Under the pieces are notes generated by a model. That model made no database searches. It was not told where the DNA came from and saw only the letters and a program-made list of their open reading frames with translations. A stretch of DNA of 64,000 nucleotides from Otis tarda (lineage: Eukaryota > Chordata > Aves > Otidiformes > Otididae): the NCBI GenBank assembly GCA_026413225.1, contig CM048552.1, forward strand, positions 186,716,053 to 186,780,052. The letters are read 5' to 3'. The translations under genes were made by a program, and so were the position numbers. This document shows positions 34,861 through 49,300 of the stretch, piece by piece. The stretch's first letter is position 1. Each line of letters opens with the position of its first letter.

Positions 34861-37800
34861 ATACCATGTCCTGTAACAAATACACTGAAAGGAACTATTT
34901 TCTAATGTGCAGGACATCCATTATCTTCTTTAAAGTGTCCTTTGGACCTTTGAAAATGGGGGAGCGGTAGTTACAGGCCACACACTTCCTTCTAGCCATG
35001 GGCCTGCACAAACCAATGAGGCTTTGTGTGTCCAAGAGAAGGGGCAGAAAGGAGATGCCCCTGTGTCAGGAAGGTGAGGAAAGAAGGACCGTCCTGGGAG
35101 AATGACTACAAAAAGCAAAAGCTGCCCTGGGCTTCCTCCAAGCTGTGGAAGCAAGGGAGATTGCTAAGTGTCTTCTGGTGCTCGGGGTCTTGCATAGGAT
35201 TAATCTGCCCAAGCTTTAATATCCATCTCAGTGCCCAAATCACGGCTAAGACAAGTCAGATTCATCACTCTGTAGCGATATATCAGTTTCTGGGCACCTG
35301 CTGCAAAGGGCAGCAACCTTAGATTTCAGTGTTTAGCTTCTGAATTTCTAAGGGCAGACTCTTACCCTTTGTCTCTCCCCTGGAGGAGAAGCCTGCTCAG
35401 AGAGGAAGAGGATGGAGGCATGAGGGGTCTTCCCTGCAGGCAGACTCTGTGACACAACAACCTGTTCCTCGCCACCTTTGGTTTAAAATAATGCTTTGCG
35501 TCCTGCCAGTTCAGCCGACGCAGGGGGGCTGTGGCAGGAGCTGGCTGTCTTTGATTAACTTGGGCTGCACTTTCTTCAGGAAGGTAGGTAGATAGATGTG
35601 GTGTCACTACTTGGCAACCCAGACACGATATATGACCGCCACACCTTGGACATATCCATGTACTTGTTTCCTTCCCCGTGATTTTCATCTTTTGGCTTTA
35701 TGGGCAGTGTATCATGTCTGACCCTGCTTAAGCATCTGACCCACACACTGCCTGTGCTGTGCTGTGTGGTTCCATGGAGACACCCCCATTTGTTGATGCA
35801 GCTATGACAGCCTGGCATGTAAAGATTTAACAAAGCCACATCTTAAACTGCTCCTGCAGACCTTGCTAAGTATGGTGATGTGCTTGTTTGTTGATTTTTG
35901 AAGCTATTTTAGCAGAAGTTGGGGGAAATGCAGTGCTACAACTCTCGATAGCTATGTTAAGCTGAGCGCATGCTTGTTCCATTGAGTCTGTGTGTGTGTA
36001 CATACATATGCACACACAAACACAATCGTACCTGTCTTTCACCCGTTGTTGCAGGTTTGCCCTGTTTAAAGTCTGTTGCAGAAGTCTATTGTTTTTAGTC
36101 TTTAAAATGCCCCTCCCTTGGGGCCATGATATCATTGCCTGGCATCCCGTGAACTTCCTCCAAAGTGCTTTCATGTCCTCCTAAGTTAGACAGAATTAAA
36201 AATTGCCAAGTTTACTCGTAAGTGGAGTGAAATATCACCTGCACATTGGCCTGTCGTGCTGGAGACAGTGTGGCTGGTGATGAGTCCCCTTTTCATCATC
36301 TCCCAAAAGCAGGAAAGATAATACACAGTCACCTATTATGAAACAAGCTTTTTATAGAGGATGATTTCTCTGTGACGCAGTCTTATTGCATGTGTTTAAC
36401 TCTTCTTTGGGCAGTGCTATTGAAAACAAAGTAATCTCATGGCTGACGTAATGCCATAGTGCCCTTCCTTAAGATTGTCTGGTGAGAGCACTTCCACTAG
36501 TCTTCTTTTTGAAAGGCAAAGAAAGCAATATCAAGTTTGACTAGTCATCTTTTACCTCTCTGATCCAGTTCACTGGTTTCCAACTTCCTCCACCATTTTT
36601 AGGCTCTTCTGACTGTTTTGCTCACTGTGAACCTGGGCAGCCGGCAGCGAGTGTTTGCGGTTGCCTTGGGAAGGCACCGGGAGCTGAGAAACATGCCTAA
36701 CACTGTGTGTCCTCATGGACTTTTAGGAAGAAGCCTTGTTTGTTGTTGCAGGAAAAAAAAGTCAAGTGCAGGAGGGTTACATGCCAGAGGTATGGCTGAG
36801 GCAGTCACTTGTGCTGGCAGCAGGAGGAAAATGTTGGTGTGGAGACGGTAGCAAAGAATGCGGGATGGAGAGGGATGACACATGCAGGATGCAGGATGAG
36901 GTAATTCTTTCCATCTGCCCTTGGTCCGCCTTTTTTTTTTTTGTCTTGGTGCTTTCCCAGCAGCAGCCTCCTCTTTGAAATGCTTTGTTTCCCAGTTTCA
37001 AATAGAAAACCAGGGTGGAGAGCGGCCGTCTCAGGAGCACTGTGTGCAGAGGGACCAGCTACCTTGGACTAGTGATTTAAAAAAATGAACAAACCCAAAC
37101 CCACCAAAGCAAGCTGTGAAAAACTCCTAATGTAAAATGGATTTTTCTGACCGGGAGCAATAATGAATGTTTATCTAGAGGGACCTTCTACACACACTTT
37201 TCTCTTTCTGTTCATCTATTCATTACGAAACAAGAGTGGATGTAAATGAGGCTAAGGCAGAGACAGCACAAAAATCCCGGGGGAGCCGAACAACTTGCAA
37301 GGCTTAGCTCTGAGGGACACGGACCAGGTTTGCGGAGGTGCAGGAGATAGCTCGAGTGCACAGCCTATTGCCAGGGTCAGCTCAAGAGACGGCAGTGGAA
37401 TATAATTTTCAACAGTGTGCAAGGCCTTACAGGCAGGGAAACCCAACCCCATGGCACAACAGAAAGTACAATTGGCTAACTGATGGAGAGCTTGACCTTA
37501 ACAGTCTCCTTTCATCTGAAAAAACCTCATAGCAATGAACCCTTGGCTGTGCTGGCCTGGTGCAAACCAGAAGAGACAATGCACGGCTGTAGTGGGGTGA
37601 CATAGGCAGCAGAGACCAGTATTAAGGTAATCCTTCCCTGCACTGCTTGCTAGTGTTCAAACAGAGAACACAAAAAGGGACAAGGTGCAGGATAAGCCTA
37701 AGAAAAATCAAAGTGTGACATTCCTCATGTCAGGGAACACCAACTGATGCAGTCTTCTCAGAGGCTTTGCTCTTGCAGCTATGAAGGAGCAAGCTGGAGG

Positions 37801-40800
37801 CACCTGGCAGTATCTTCTCAGGTCCCCATGCCCTCCCTGCACTGCAAGGGTAATTTTCCTCCTTCCTTTCAGAGCCACCACTGCCTGGGTGGCTCTGTCT
37901 GGGATGGCAGTGTCTCACCTTGCCGTGGTGGCTGGTGGCCTGGTGTGAGACAGTGACTCTTTGTTCCTGTGCAGAAACAGGTCACCGTGGTTAACCACAC
38001 TGACTTCTGTAGGTGCAAATGGTTCTTCCTGGGTTTATATGTATTGATCTGCTCTGTGACATCAACAGGACGGTACGTAGGAGGCAAGACATGCTGACTT
38101 CAGTCATTTAAACTTCTGACAAAAATCCCACATAAGGAAGCTCTGTGGGTGTAGGGGTGAGAAATTGCCAGAGGCAGGCATCGACCTGTAGAAACAAATG
38201 TCCGCTTGACAGCCCAGCAAACCATGGGCCTTAAGAAAATGCCCTGTTCTGCCTAGGGCATGGCTTGGGGTGGGTAAAAAAATGGTGGGGAAAAAGAAGG
38301 AAATATTTTTGAGATGGTATTTCATTACCAAACCTTTTCAGAAGCTCCAAGATATTCCTGTGCTGCCCCATGTTGTGCTGAACCATGTATTTTAACCAGA
38401 AGAGCCATAAATGAACCGTGCAGTGGCCCTAGGCTCTATAGACAAACCCAAGCGGGAGGAGGCATTTCTAGTAACTGAACTCCAGTCACCTGTGTGTGAT
38501 GGCAACAGAAAATACCTGGCTGTCAGAAGGGGAAGAGGAGGCCCTGGGAGGTGCAACTGTCCTGATGAAGCTCCAGACAGTCAGGAGACAAGAGGAGAGG
38601 TGGCAATGAAGCAGGTCACCATGGCCAAGGTGCTCCAAGAGGCTCTGTAATTAATGCTGCCAGTGGCCATTTGGAGATAGGAAAGAAAAGCCTGGTGACA
38701 GCACCCTGAAGGTGTTATGTAACAACCAACGCAAAAATGCCACCAAAGTGAGTATTAGACCTTGTTGTACTCATCAAAAATGTAAAAATTGATGGCGTAG
38801 ATTTGTTTTGTGTAAGTCTTTCTCAGCAGTTATATCAATCTTGGAAAAAAACCCCACAGAGGCAAATACTCCCACTGTACTACTAGAATAAAAGCACTTA
38901 AAATTTTTGTTTTCGTGCTTATAATCTACAAGTTTTATGCCAACAATGAAGTTGTGAAATACTCTAAAGATTTAGGAAATTCTAACAGGAACAAGCACTG
39001 TACATTTTGTCCATTTTAAAAACAAAATATTTTTTTCTGTTTTTCCTGGTATAAAGCACTATTTTGGACTGGTTTACAACCATTTGTTTGTTTCTGTATG
39101 ATGAGTAACTTGCATCTCTGAATCAAGAATGCAGATCTCTGGGTCAAGTTTCTGAAATGTCATCAATATCTGTGTAAAAACTCATGGATTGGTGAAGCTG
39201 GCGATTGATTGATAAAATTCCTTGAACTGGTGTCATGCCTGAGGACTAGGCTGATGTGTGGCATATATTATGCTGAAGACTACACCATCCTGCAAGGTAG
39301 CTGCATTTTTGAAAGCTTTCTGCTCAGCTTGCCTGACTGGGGCTGTGTCATGCCCTTCCCAGATGTTGCATCTCTCCCAAATTAAGAACAAGACTTGGTC
39401 ACTGAAGTTCAGTAATTTTTTGCTGAGCTGGGATATGAAAACCCATCTGACGCATTCTGGTTTGCTCTTGACCACTTTTTTTTTCTAAAGCTGTGGTTTT
39501 CTCATGCTATTTAGTAAACATGGTTCTTTACATCCCTGTAGCAGTGCATCTTGCAAGCAAATGCACACACGCATCGCCGATGGCTCTGTGGTGCGTAGAA
39601 GAGGTAGCCAACTCACCTATTCAGTGCTCCAAGCATTCAGCTCTACAGAGACACTCTAGGGAGATTCTGATATGCAAGTGAGGTTTATAAGGTGGCAACA
39701 ACCCCTCTGCTTCATCATGAGGGACTGAGGACAGGCAAGCTCAGTGCATCCAGACCCACCGTAGCCTTCTTCAGCCAGCCAGCAGCCAGCTCCAGGGCTT
39801 GCAGGTGTCTGTCGCAGGGTATCTGCACAATGTTAGCTTCACAGTTTATTAGCTCAGGAATATGCCGTTTGTCCTGATATATTCTGTATTATCTGTAGTT
39901 TTATTGTTCAGGTTCCTGTGTAACGCCCTCCATAGCCATTCTGGAAGCAAAGCAGTGGTGAAATAGTAAATGGAAATGTGGGAAACTCACGTTTTTTGAT
40001 GTGTACAGGAGATGGGAGAAGTCAGCATTGCACATATGATGAGTGGATGAACCACACTTACCTCCATCCATGCTGTGCCACTGAGCAAGGTGTCATTGCG
40101 TGGGTGGAAATGGTGAAGGGACAGGATCTCTTGAGGGAATGAAGAAAAAGCTGCAGAAAACTGGGGGTCAGACCCCTATCTTCATCTGCTGTAGCACCAG
40201 AGCATCTTTCTGCAGCTCATGCAGCAGTGTGAATAACATCTGTCACAGAATTTGATCTCACGCCCTCTCCCCAGGGGAAGAAGTGTGTGTGCTGGAGTGT
40301 GCTGTTTGGCTGGGGAGGAGGGTAGCTGTTGGTGGTAGATGTGGTAAGCACGTTCATCTCAGAGAGGGAAAGAGCCAAGACATGGGCCTTGCCGGTGCAG
40401 ATGGAGGTGATGTGAGCAGTGACAGTGCCCAGACCCTGGGAAGGCCCTGCCACAGCTCTGGGGAAGTTCAGGATGTGTCATAGACAAACTTCATCCTCCC
40501 CACTTCTGCACCCTCTGAAGATGCTGAGGCCACTCCCTGCCTGTGAGGGGCCACTCCCTGGCCCCAGTTTGATGCTGTTCCCACCAGCAAACTATCCTTG
40601 TCAAGAAGCACAACTCCGTTAGGACAAGGCATGTCTGCATGGTGTCCTTAAGTGGTCCAAGTTGTGGGCTGTAGACATCCCAGATCTGTATGAAAAGTGA
40701 CAAATCCCACCAGAGCCTTCCTGCCTTACCCATGTGCAAGCTTCCTCCTCCCAAACCCTCAATGGTTTACCTTTTCTCCTTGGAAGAAGGTAAAATAAAG

Positions 40801-42730
40801 TCATTTTTGGGGCTCACACAACTTAAAGTGCAGTTACTTTTCAAGTTTTCTGCTTGTAATCAACAGAGAAATTTGCTGTGTAACCATCTCCTATGAAATA
40901 GCGGCTGGGCATTTGGTTGTCATATGGCTGTGCTGTATAATTATAGAACATGTTATAGTTCGATGGATGAAGTCATTAAAAGCATAGTAATTAGTACCAG
41001 CCTACTACTTTGAACTGCTGTGTGGTGTCACATATTCCTTACAGGGAATTACATCTGTGCGCACACTGAATACAGCTTTCTAACCATCTGATGCCTCAGG
41101 CTTACATATTGTTACGCCATATCCATCCAGAACATTTTTCATTCATTTTTAAAAATACACACACATCAAACCAGACAGCAGTGTGTAGCTTCCTACCTCC
41201 TAGAAACTGCCCTTTTTGTTTTTTTTTTTTTGAAAGGAAAACTCCAAAAGCAGAGTTTAGAGGCTTGATGTGATGTCTGACATGGGCTTGGCATGGGAAA
41301 TGCAATCTTGCAGCAGAAAGGTGAAACTCTCTGCTGCCATGTGCTGGACCTCGAGCCAGAAGTAATCCTGGTTTTCCACCTTTTGACTCGGCGGGGAACG
41401 TTCACAGCCTCTGAAGAGCAGTGAGTGGCATTGCAGGCTTTTACCCTTAAACTGACCTGCATTTTGGGATTTCAGTGCTGGTCTGTGTGGAAATCTCAAC
41501 TAGGTGAGAGAGGTTTTCACTGGGAGAGCTGAATGCATGCAGGAGTACAGAGAGGATGGGAAAAGCAGCCCTGCAATGGGGAGAAGGCTCGTGGCTCGTT
41601 CTGGGGGTTGCTCGCTTGTGACCACATCTTCACTGCGTGAGGCATCCCACTGCGGCCTTCCCCAAACAAGCACCCACTTCCTACCTGTCTCTCATTCCAA
41701 GTCCCTTCAGTCAATCTAGGATGATCTCCCCTGTGAGCAGATATGTCTCCCTCTTCTCTCTGCCCCACCACAAATGACCTTAGATAAGCCTGTGCTACTG
41801 GGCAGTCTGGTGGGACAAACTCAACTATTGCGGTGCAGACTTGCCCTGATAGAGGGTTGTTTATTTTTCCCTCTTCCACCTGCATCGTATTCCCCTCTGG
41901 AGGAACTCACTAGATCTGAAAAATCGAAATGTGACTATCTTCGGCTGCAAATGACAGCTCTGGTTTGCACCATAGCATATGGGTGCCTCATGGGAATTAC
42001 AGTGTGGTTAAAGATACAGTGCTCAAGCTATGATATCTCACTTCTCCATTAGGGATCTGACATCCCCGCTATGCCACACTGTCTCGCTGTGTAAACAGTC
42101 ACCTTAGACTGGGGAAGAGGTAGCTTGAAATAGAATAGTCCAACTCAGAGAGGATAATATTCAAACTACACTGAATTCAGACTAGATTTGGACCCAAACC
42201 AACAAAACTGCTCTGTGTTTAAGGATTTTTATTTTTTTTTTAATTAAAAGTTGAAATTTAGTCTGGGAAACAATTGCTTTTAGAGGAAAAATAGAACTGA
42301 ACAACCACAACTAAAAATTCCACTTCCTGCTGAAAAAGTATCCAGCAAGAATTGCACTTAATCCTGCAAATAAGAAGCCTTCTTTGCTGGCAAATAAAGA
42401 GGACATATGAAAAAAAAAATGGCTTGCACAAAATACACTGGGGAGTATTGGTTTGATGATCATATATATAATGGTTGCATCAATCTCAGACTTCCACTCT
42501 CTGATCCATCTTTGCAAGGGGCAGAGCTGTCTGCTTTAGAAATTGCTGCTATTGCTTGCATCAGTTTCAGAGCTCATTTGTGTGGGTGGCAGGAGAAGAA
42601 ATGGCCTTTGTAAAGTGGCAGTCATTTTGTCTGTCACCCCTTTTCTCAGTTTGATGAGCTATTTCTTCAGCTTTTTCATTCCTTTCAACTGTGGTATCGC
42701 TCCACAGATGGCACTGAACTGTACTGTACA
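34861..42730. other. Unassigned sequence
   Basis: About 7.9 kb with no recognised gene, RNA or repeat family. A short (TG)n / (CA)n pair around a catatg centre lies at 35990-36024 and can fold on itself. A 79-codon frame at 38411-38650 is charged but matches nothing I know. Confidence 0.38.
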
Positions 42731-43390
42731 TAGAATCATAGAATGGTTAGGGTTGGAAGGGACCTTTAAAGGCCATCTAGACCAACCCCACTGCGAGGAG
42801 TAGGGACATCTCCAACTGGATCAGGTTGCTCAGAGCCTCATCCAACCTGGCCTTGAATGTTTCCAGGGATGGGGCATCCACCACCTCTCTGGGCAACCTG
42901 TTCCAGTGTTCTACTGCCCTCAGTATAAAAATTTTTTTCCTTATGTCCAATCTGAATCTACCTCCTTTTATTTTAAAGCCATTACCCCTTGTCCTATCAC
43001 AACAGGTCATGCTGAAGTCTTTCCTGTAGGTCCCCTTTAGGTACTGGAAGATTGCTATAAGGTCTCCCCGGAGCCTCCTCTTCTCCAGGCTGAACAACCT
43101 CAACTCTCTCAGCCTCTCCTCTTAAGAGAGGTGCTGCAGCCCTCCGACAATCTTCGTGGCCTTCCTCTGGGCTCTCTCCAACAGGTCCTTCTTATGCTGG
43201 GGGCACCAGAACTGGACGCAGTACTCCAGGTGGAAGTAGAGGGGCAGAATCACCTCCCTCGACCTGCTGGCCACACTGCTTTTGAAGCAGCCCAGGATGC
43301 GGTTGGGTTTCTGGGCTGCAAGTGCACATTGCTGGCTCATGTTGAGCTTTTCATTCACCAGCACACCCAAGCCTTCTCCTCAGGGCTCCT
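42731..43390 (-). mobile_element. CR1 LINE 3' fragment, minus strand
   Basis: The copy runs backwards. Reading plus, it opens with the complement of the octamer tail (tagaatcatagaatggtt), then ggttggaagggacctttaaa. The C-terminal coding domain follows as two interrupted minus-strand frames (42777-43103 and 43122-43370). These encode [40 protein letters not shown] and, upstream, [18 protein letters not shown]. Compared with the 18.6-19.2 kb copy it has small deletions, for example in the SALVRPHLE region, and a frame break near 43110. The CR1 match ends at about 43390, the 5' truncation point. Confidence 0.94.
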
Positions 43391-43418
43391 CAAGGGCACA
43401 TGTAACAGTGCCCTTGAG
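43389..43418. other. Perfect 11-bp hairpin at the CR1 truncation point
   Basis: ctcaagggcac (43389-43399) and gtgcccttgag (43408-43418) are exact reverse complements around an 8-base loop (atgtaaca). It begins where the CR1 match ends, so it may be a small inverted duplication made at the insertion junction. Confidence 0.6.
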
Positions 43419-46331
43419 TCTGATCTGCGCCATGCTCATCTTGTTATGATCTGGTAAAGGATCTTGTTGTTAGTTGCCACAGGAAGCTTGGGGAGGATAA
43501 ATGCCTTATACACACTGTTCCCATGGGCACGAACAGGCACAAACAAATCCTTTTATCTTTCATCTTTTTCATACTTTCTTGCCAAATGTGCTGGGATATA
43601 GGATGAAATCTGCCCACCTTGTTCTCACCTCCACTGCTGCTGAGCTGGAGGTGACCCTCTGGAGAGATGCCTGTCCAAGCTGAGTGTTAGGTCAAGGTGG
43701 ATTTTTTGGAGCAACCTTTTCAATTCTGGTTCGCTTCTGTGGGCTGAGGAATAAGGCACTGCTAGGGGTCTATTTTGTAACTTGGTGTGAGGTGATAAAG
43801 AGATGTCTTATGTGAGGGACAGGCCTGTGTCACTGGGACTTCATGCCACAGTGTGAGCAGTCTGGGCAGTACTCTGCTGTGAAGACATGGGGTTCACCTT
43901 GACCAGATGTAGCATCCAAATCTGAGGCCCCTTTGCAGTTAGTGGAAGGAAACTGGCACTTCTGGGTCAGCACCTCTAATCCTGAAGTAGCTGTCTAAGG
44001 TGGGATTTTAGTAGTATCTCAGCTCCTTGTCTTGAGTGAAAAAAGTGCTTTCTCCTTTGAAACAGCTGACCCACTGGCTGGTGAGTGGCTTCTGTCATCC
44101 CTGGAGTCCCTCTCACCACCAGGCTGGAGGACTGGGATGCTGGAACTAATTAATTAAGGTACTTGATGTAAAAGTGAGCTAATCTACATGGTTTCCTCTG
44201 GGTGCAGGTTATGAAGTGGCAACTGATTCCCTTTTTCCAAAGTGACACCACACATTTTAGACATTTCTACTACAGTCTGCCATAATTCCTGCTTCAGTTT
44301 CCATGAGTATTTCCCTCTCTCCGAAAGGCACCGGGTGCTGAACACCAGGTAGCTAGCGGGGCTGTCTGGGCAGCGAGCTGGAGCACATCCCACACCCATC
44401 TCCCAGCGGTGTGCACCAGGACAGCTGGCTGCTTTGAAGACCTTGCACTAAAGATTAATTGGAAGAGCAATTTTTTTTTTTAATTTAATTTGCTTTTTGA
44501 AATACAGTTGTTGCCCATTAAATTCTGTCCCAGCCTGTGCATTACGTGATACCGAAAGAGAGAGGAGTCATATATTAGGTTTTCTTTTTATCTGCTTGGA
44601 CGGTCACTTTGGAGATCACTAGAGTTGCCTTAGGAAGACCGTGAACAAGGCAGAAGAGCGTGCGTGGTTTTCCTGATCCAGAACCAACACCTTCATCTAT
44701 TCAATATCAGTCCTCAAAGTGGAGCAGTGTATAGGTTTGAGTGGTTTGAGTGGTGTTTGTTTTCTTTTTCCACACTGTGGCCAGTGAACGGATGCTATGG
44801 CAGGTGCTGGCTGTAGGATGTTGTCTGTGGATGGGCAAAGCAGGTCTGTGGCTCGCTGGGAAAAGGCAGAGCCACCTTTGGGCTCACTGTGGCTTGTTTT
44901 GTGCTTGGCTGAGGTCTCAGAGCCTTCATACATTTTCCACACCTGACTCCCCACCGGGACCCTCTCCGCAGAGCTTCTGGCCCTACGCACCTACTCTGCC
45001 GGATCTGTTATCAGACACGACTTTATAGCTGTGACTTATATAGCTTGTGGCTTAAACCATATGGTCATTCTTTTATGTAGTATTTCTGCTTGCTTATTTT
45101 TCATTTTCCCACACCCACTCCATTTATTGTTGGCTGCTTTCCCAGCACCTTTCCTCCAGAGAGCGAGTTACATAAATAGATCTCTGTAGGCTTTAGGAGG
45201 CAGATGTTGATGGATAGATCTTCCCAGATAGACTGCAGAGCAGTGTGAAACGCACATCACCTACGTACCTGCAGACACGCGAGTCGCAAACCACGGTCCC
45301 CTGCAGCTGAGGAGCTTGATCGAGACGACAGTGCCAACACGGGGCTGGTGACAAAACTCTGTGTTTCAGCTGCTGCATCTTATTAAATGGTGTCCTGCTT
45401 TGAGTGATTAGTCTGCAATCACTGGGAATGAAAGTAGGGCTCAGGGGGAATTAGGAATAATTGAGGAAATTAAAATCTGCACAATGTTTGCATTTTCCTC
45501 TTCGTACGCCTTTTATAATGATTTAATATTTATGTACCCACTATCTGAAAACATGTGGTTGATTTGTTTTCTTCACTTAATTTGCTACTGAAACATTTAA
45601 TTACATTTAAGACTAAACACACTAATACATTTGCTTTGTATAGTTCAGTAAAACTTCGTAGTTGAGTTGCAGTGGTTCTGTCTTGTTTCCCCACACTCTC
45701 AGGACTCCCTTTGATTTTAAGACAGCCCATGGTAGGAATGGTTCCCGTGCCGCTATCTCTGCAGCTTGGTTTTAGTGAGGCTTCTTTATACTTAAAGATG
45801 TTTTAATCAGAGCTAATAAAACCAAAATCAAGGTAAGGGTCCCTCTAGAGGAAAACTGGGAAAAGATTATCTCTGCAGCTGAACTCTTGGGGAAACAGGC
45901 ATCTTATCTGGAAAGGGGGAGGGTGCTGGTAATTTGAGGTTTGGGGTTCATTTATGGGGCTTCCTGGGGCAAGTAGCAGGAGGAAGAACCCCAGAATTAA
46001 GTAATTGCTCTAGCAGTTGGAGGACTTGCACCACGGATGCCGTGCCTCTGCCCAGCTGACCCAGGGAGGGTGCTGGGGGGACTCCCTGCCACCATGTAGC
46101 TCTGCATCAGGAAGCAGCATGAAATGAAGGTGCAGCAGGAAAAGCAGCTATTGCACTTGGGGCGTGTGTAACTAGGCAAGATAAACTAATACAGCTGGCA
46201 GCTAATGGCTTTGGATCCCATGCCTTGAAAGTCCCTGATGGCTCCAGCTATTCCATGCAATCCTCAGTGGGACAACCCCACGCCAGCCCCGAGTCCACAC
46301 AGAAACCATCGCTGAGCAGCTTTGCTGCCCT
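43419..46331. other. Unassigned sequence
   Basis: Nothing recognisable apart from a T tract near 44471-44481. Confidence 0.4.
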
Positions 46332-46355
46332 GGGGCCTGGCAGGGCAGGGCAGGG
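46332..46355 (+). other. G-quadruplex-capable tract
   Basis: Four G-runs (gggg, ggg, ggg, ggg) are separated by loops of 7, 2 and 2 bases, ending in a cagggcagggcaggg repeat. This meets the usual G4 sequence pattern. No promoter or gene is visible beside it. Confidence 0.4.
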
Positions 46356-49300
46356 CAGCCAGCTCATCTCCAAGCCCGTATCAGTACAGCCATTGGTGGC
46401 TAATAGCAAGAAATGATGCTTAATCAAATCCCAGATGTGGATGTTTCCAAATTGGAAGAAGTCTATGTCTGGCCTGAACTTTCCAGCTCACGCTGCTTCC
46501 TACAAAACAGGACACTGGCTTCCCCAGCGCTATTGCATGGACAGTCCTTCCACAGAGCGGGGGAAGAGCCATGAGCAACTGGTGTCCAAGGTATGCCCTG
46601 GAGCACCCAAGAGGCATGGGGAACTTGCAAAAAAGGGCTGATGTCTCTGAAGAATGCAGCAAGCCATCATGAGCTAGGCCAAAACACCGTATCTCCTCCT
46701 CATTTCCCCTCCCTGGAGACCAGGGAACTCATCATTGATGTTTCTGGTACTGCGGTCAATGGGTCATTAACACCACTCACAACAGGAAGAGTGCTGAGGG
46801 TCTGGTGGTAGCAGGATGATGCTGATGGGGGAGAAATACAGAGCCTTGGACTTCAGCTATGAAACATCCCAGTCCACCTTGAAGACACTGAATAGTGGGG
46901 GGAAAAAACCTGAGAGACTGGGACATTTCACCCATTTGGAAAGGGAGTTACACCAGCAGTAAAGCCTCTCCATGCTTCAGAGTAGATGTCTGAGTGCTTG
47001 AGAAGCCCGCCTGGATGTGCATCCTTCCTGCCTGTCTTCATGGTGCAGTCTGGAGATGTGCCACATTCATTAGCTTTTGGCCAAGGGAATGGCTCCATGT
47101 GCAAAGAGGAAAATTCCCCAGGGAAGCCACTGCTTAAACCACTGTCTGGGAGATAAGACTGGACCTCAAAGAAGAAATTGATCTTCTCAGACCGTATTAT
47201 GTCTACATGTCTGAGAGCAGACAAGCGCTGAGACTAGGAAAAGCCGCACGCAGGAGGTTTTCATCAGGCGGAGAATTCCGTGGGCAGATAGACCAAGTTG
47301 GCTAAAAAGATAAAGGCACAAGAGCAAGAGGAGCTGGAGAAACACAGTAAGGGAGGATGGGAGGCATGAAGCTGGATCAGGGTGCTGAAACAGAGGGGAT
47401 TTCTGGTACAGGCTGGCTCTGAGGCACCAGACATCCCGAGAGAATACTCCCAGACAACACCCACTTTGTGGAAAAAAATGTGGGTTGGGTGCTGGCATGC
47501 TACACACTAAAATGTATTACACTCCAGAAAAATGTGCCTCCCAAGGGACTGATTAGAACTTTAATGAGACCTCTCCTGTGCACATATTTGTTTAGAAAAA
47601 TGCTAAAATTACTCTGACCAGTTGTTGACATTTCGTACTTTGAAGTCTGCTCCTCTTGCATGTGGAAGTGGTACACATTTGATGTAGCAAAGAGAAAGCT
47701 TGTGTACCACCAGCCTTTAAGTAGTTAATGTTGGAGAGACTTTTATTGTAAGCTACTAAATTTTCTCTCTTCACAGTTCATCCTTCCAGCACTTGCTGTG
47801 TGTAAAAAATGCTGTGCTTAATCCATTGTGGGATGACATCTTTTGTTTCTCAAGACCACTCTCTGTTGCGCTCGGCTATAAAAACATTCATCCCTCTCCA
47901 CACCTCACTTCCCACAAACACACATGCTTTTCAAAACCAGTGGTCCATGAAACTCATCCTGAAATTGTAAAATAAGACTGGAAGTCTTATTTATTTGTTT
48001 TTCTTACCTTATTTTATGACAACTGCGATATCAAGATGAACTGGCTTTGTACTGGCAGAACCATGCCACTTCCAGACTGTGATGTCAGTGACACTTGTGT
48101 AACATGCGATTCTGCATATGCTAATGCAATGTTTTATCCGCATGTTTGGATCTGCTTCAGCATCTTATTTTCTTTGGCCGTATAGGAATAAGCTTTCAAA
48201 AATCAACTCACCTTCAAGTAGTAACATGAAGAGGCTTCAAGGACAGTCATGGAGCAGGTCTGCTAGCTGAGAAGGTGCTGTGATGCTGAGAAGAATCTCA
48301 TTTCAGTCTACTACTGCTTGACCTAGTGTGTTTCCTAGCTAGAGAAAAAGGTTGTTTCAAACCCCATTAAGTAGCACATCCTTTGTAGTTACAAGGGAAA
48401 CGTGGGCCTAGGTTAGAGAAAGGGAAAAGTATAGGAGGAAAGAAAAATCTTGGGATCATATTCAAACAGATATTCTGCTTTCTTACTGTTTATATTTTTC
48501 TTTTGGGGTCTTTTCACCATAAGTCATCAAGAAGCTGCTTTCAGGGTTTGGATTTTGCCACTGGCTTTTGGGCAGTGAGATGAGGGGAAAAGGAAATGTC
48601 TTTTTTCCCCTTGCCATAACTCACCTGATGTTCAGAGAGGAGCAAATCAAGGAATGAGCTCAGTTTTCACAGAGCTGGACATAACTCCACGTCAGTGGAA
48701 AGAACTGTGCTATCTTATAGTAGGAGAAGAGCCCCTGGGAGCCCTCACAGTAACAGGGGCCTGGAAGGAAAGCTTGAGTCACTCAGTCCTGTCTCCTTCT
48801 GCTGTCGTCGCCACATCATACAGACCTTTCACACACCGATCACGTTCCATCGTAAAAGTAGATAGCGGTTTTGCCCCCATTACTTGTATTATGTGACTGT
48901 TTGAAAGCCTCGGTTCTGACGATGGGAAGAATACAAGTTCCACTGTGTTAACACCGGAGAGGGTTTTCTAAAGGAAAATTCCCATATGCCGTAACTGGAT
49001 GGCAGTAACCGTAGGATTTATGACCTATTGGACAGCACCACGCACATAAGCAGGGTAGGTGATGTGTGCACACCACAACATCCAAGGCAATCAGGAAAAC
49101 AGAGTTAAATTACTTTTTATGGGATGGCGTGGATAAAATTGTGCCCCTCAAACTACTTTCAGGCTTGAAGATGTGGAATCTGAGTTAAGCTACTGAGGCA
49201 TGACTAAGTTTTGGTCATGCTAGGAATGTTGAACTGTTTGGTAACCACATCAGAGAAAAATGGAGCTCTGAAGGCCCTGGCGAGTTGGATCCCAAATATG

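Noticed and set aside
35990-36024. (TG)n/(CA)n stretch as a hairpin RNA
   Set aside because: Pairing is a trivial result of complementary dinucleotide repeats.
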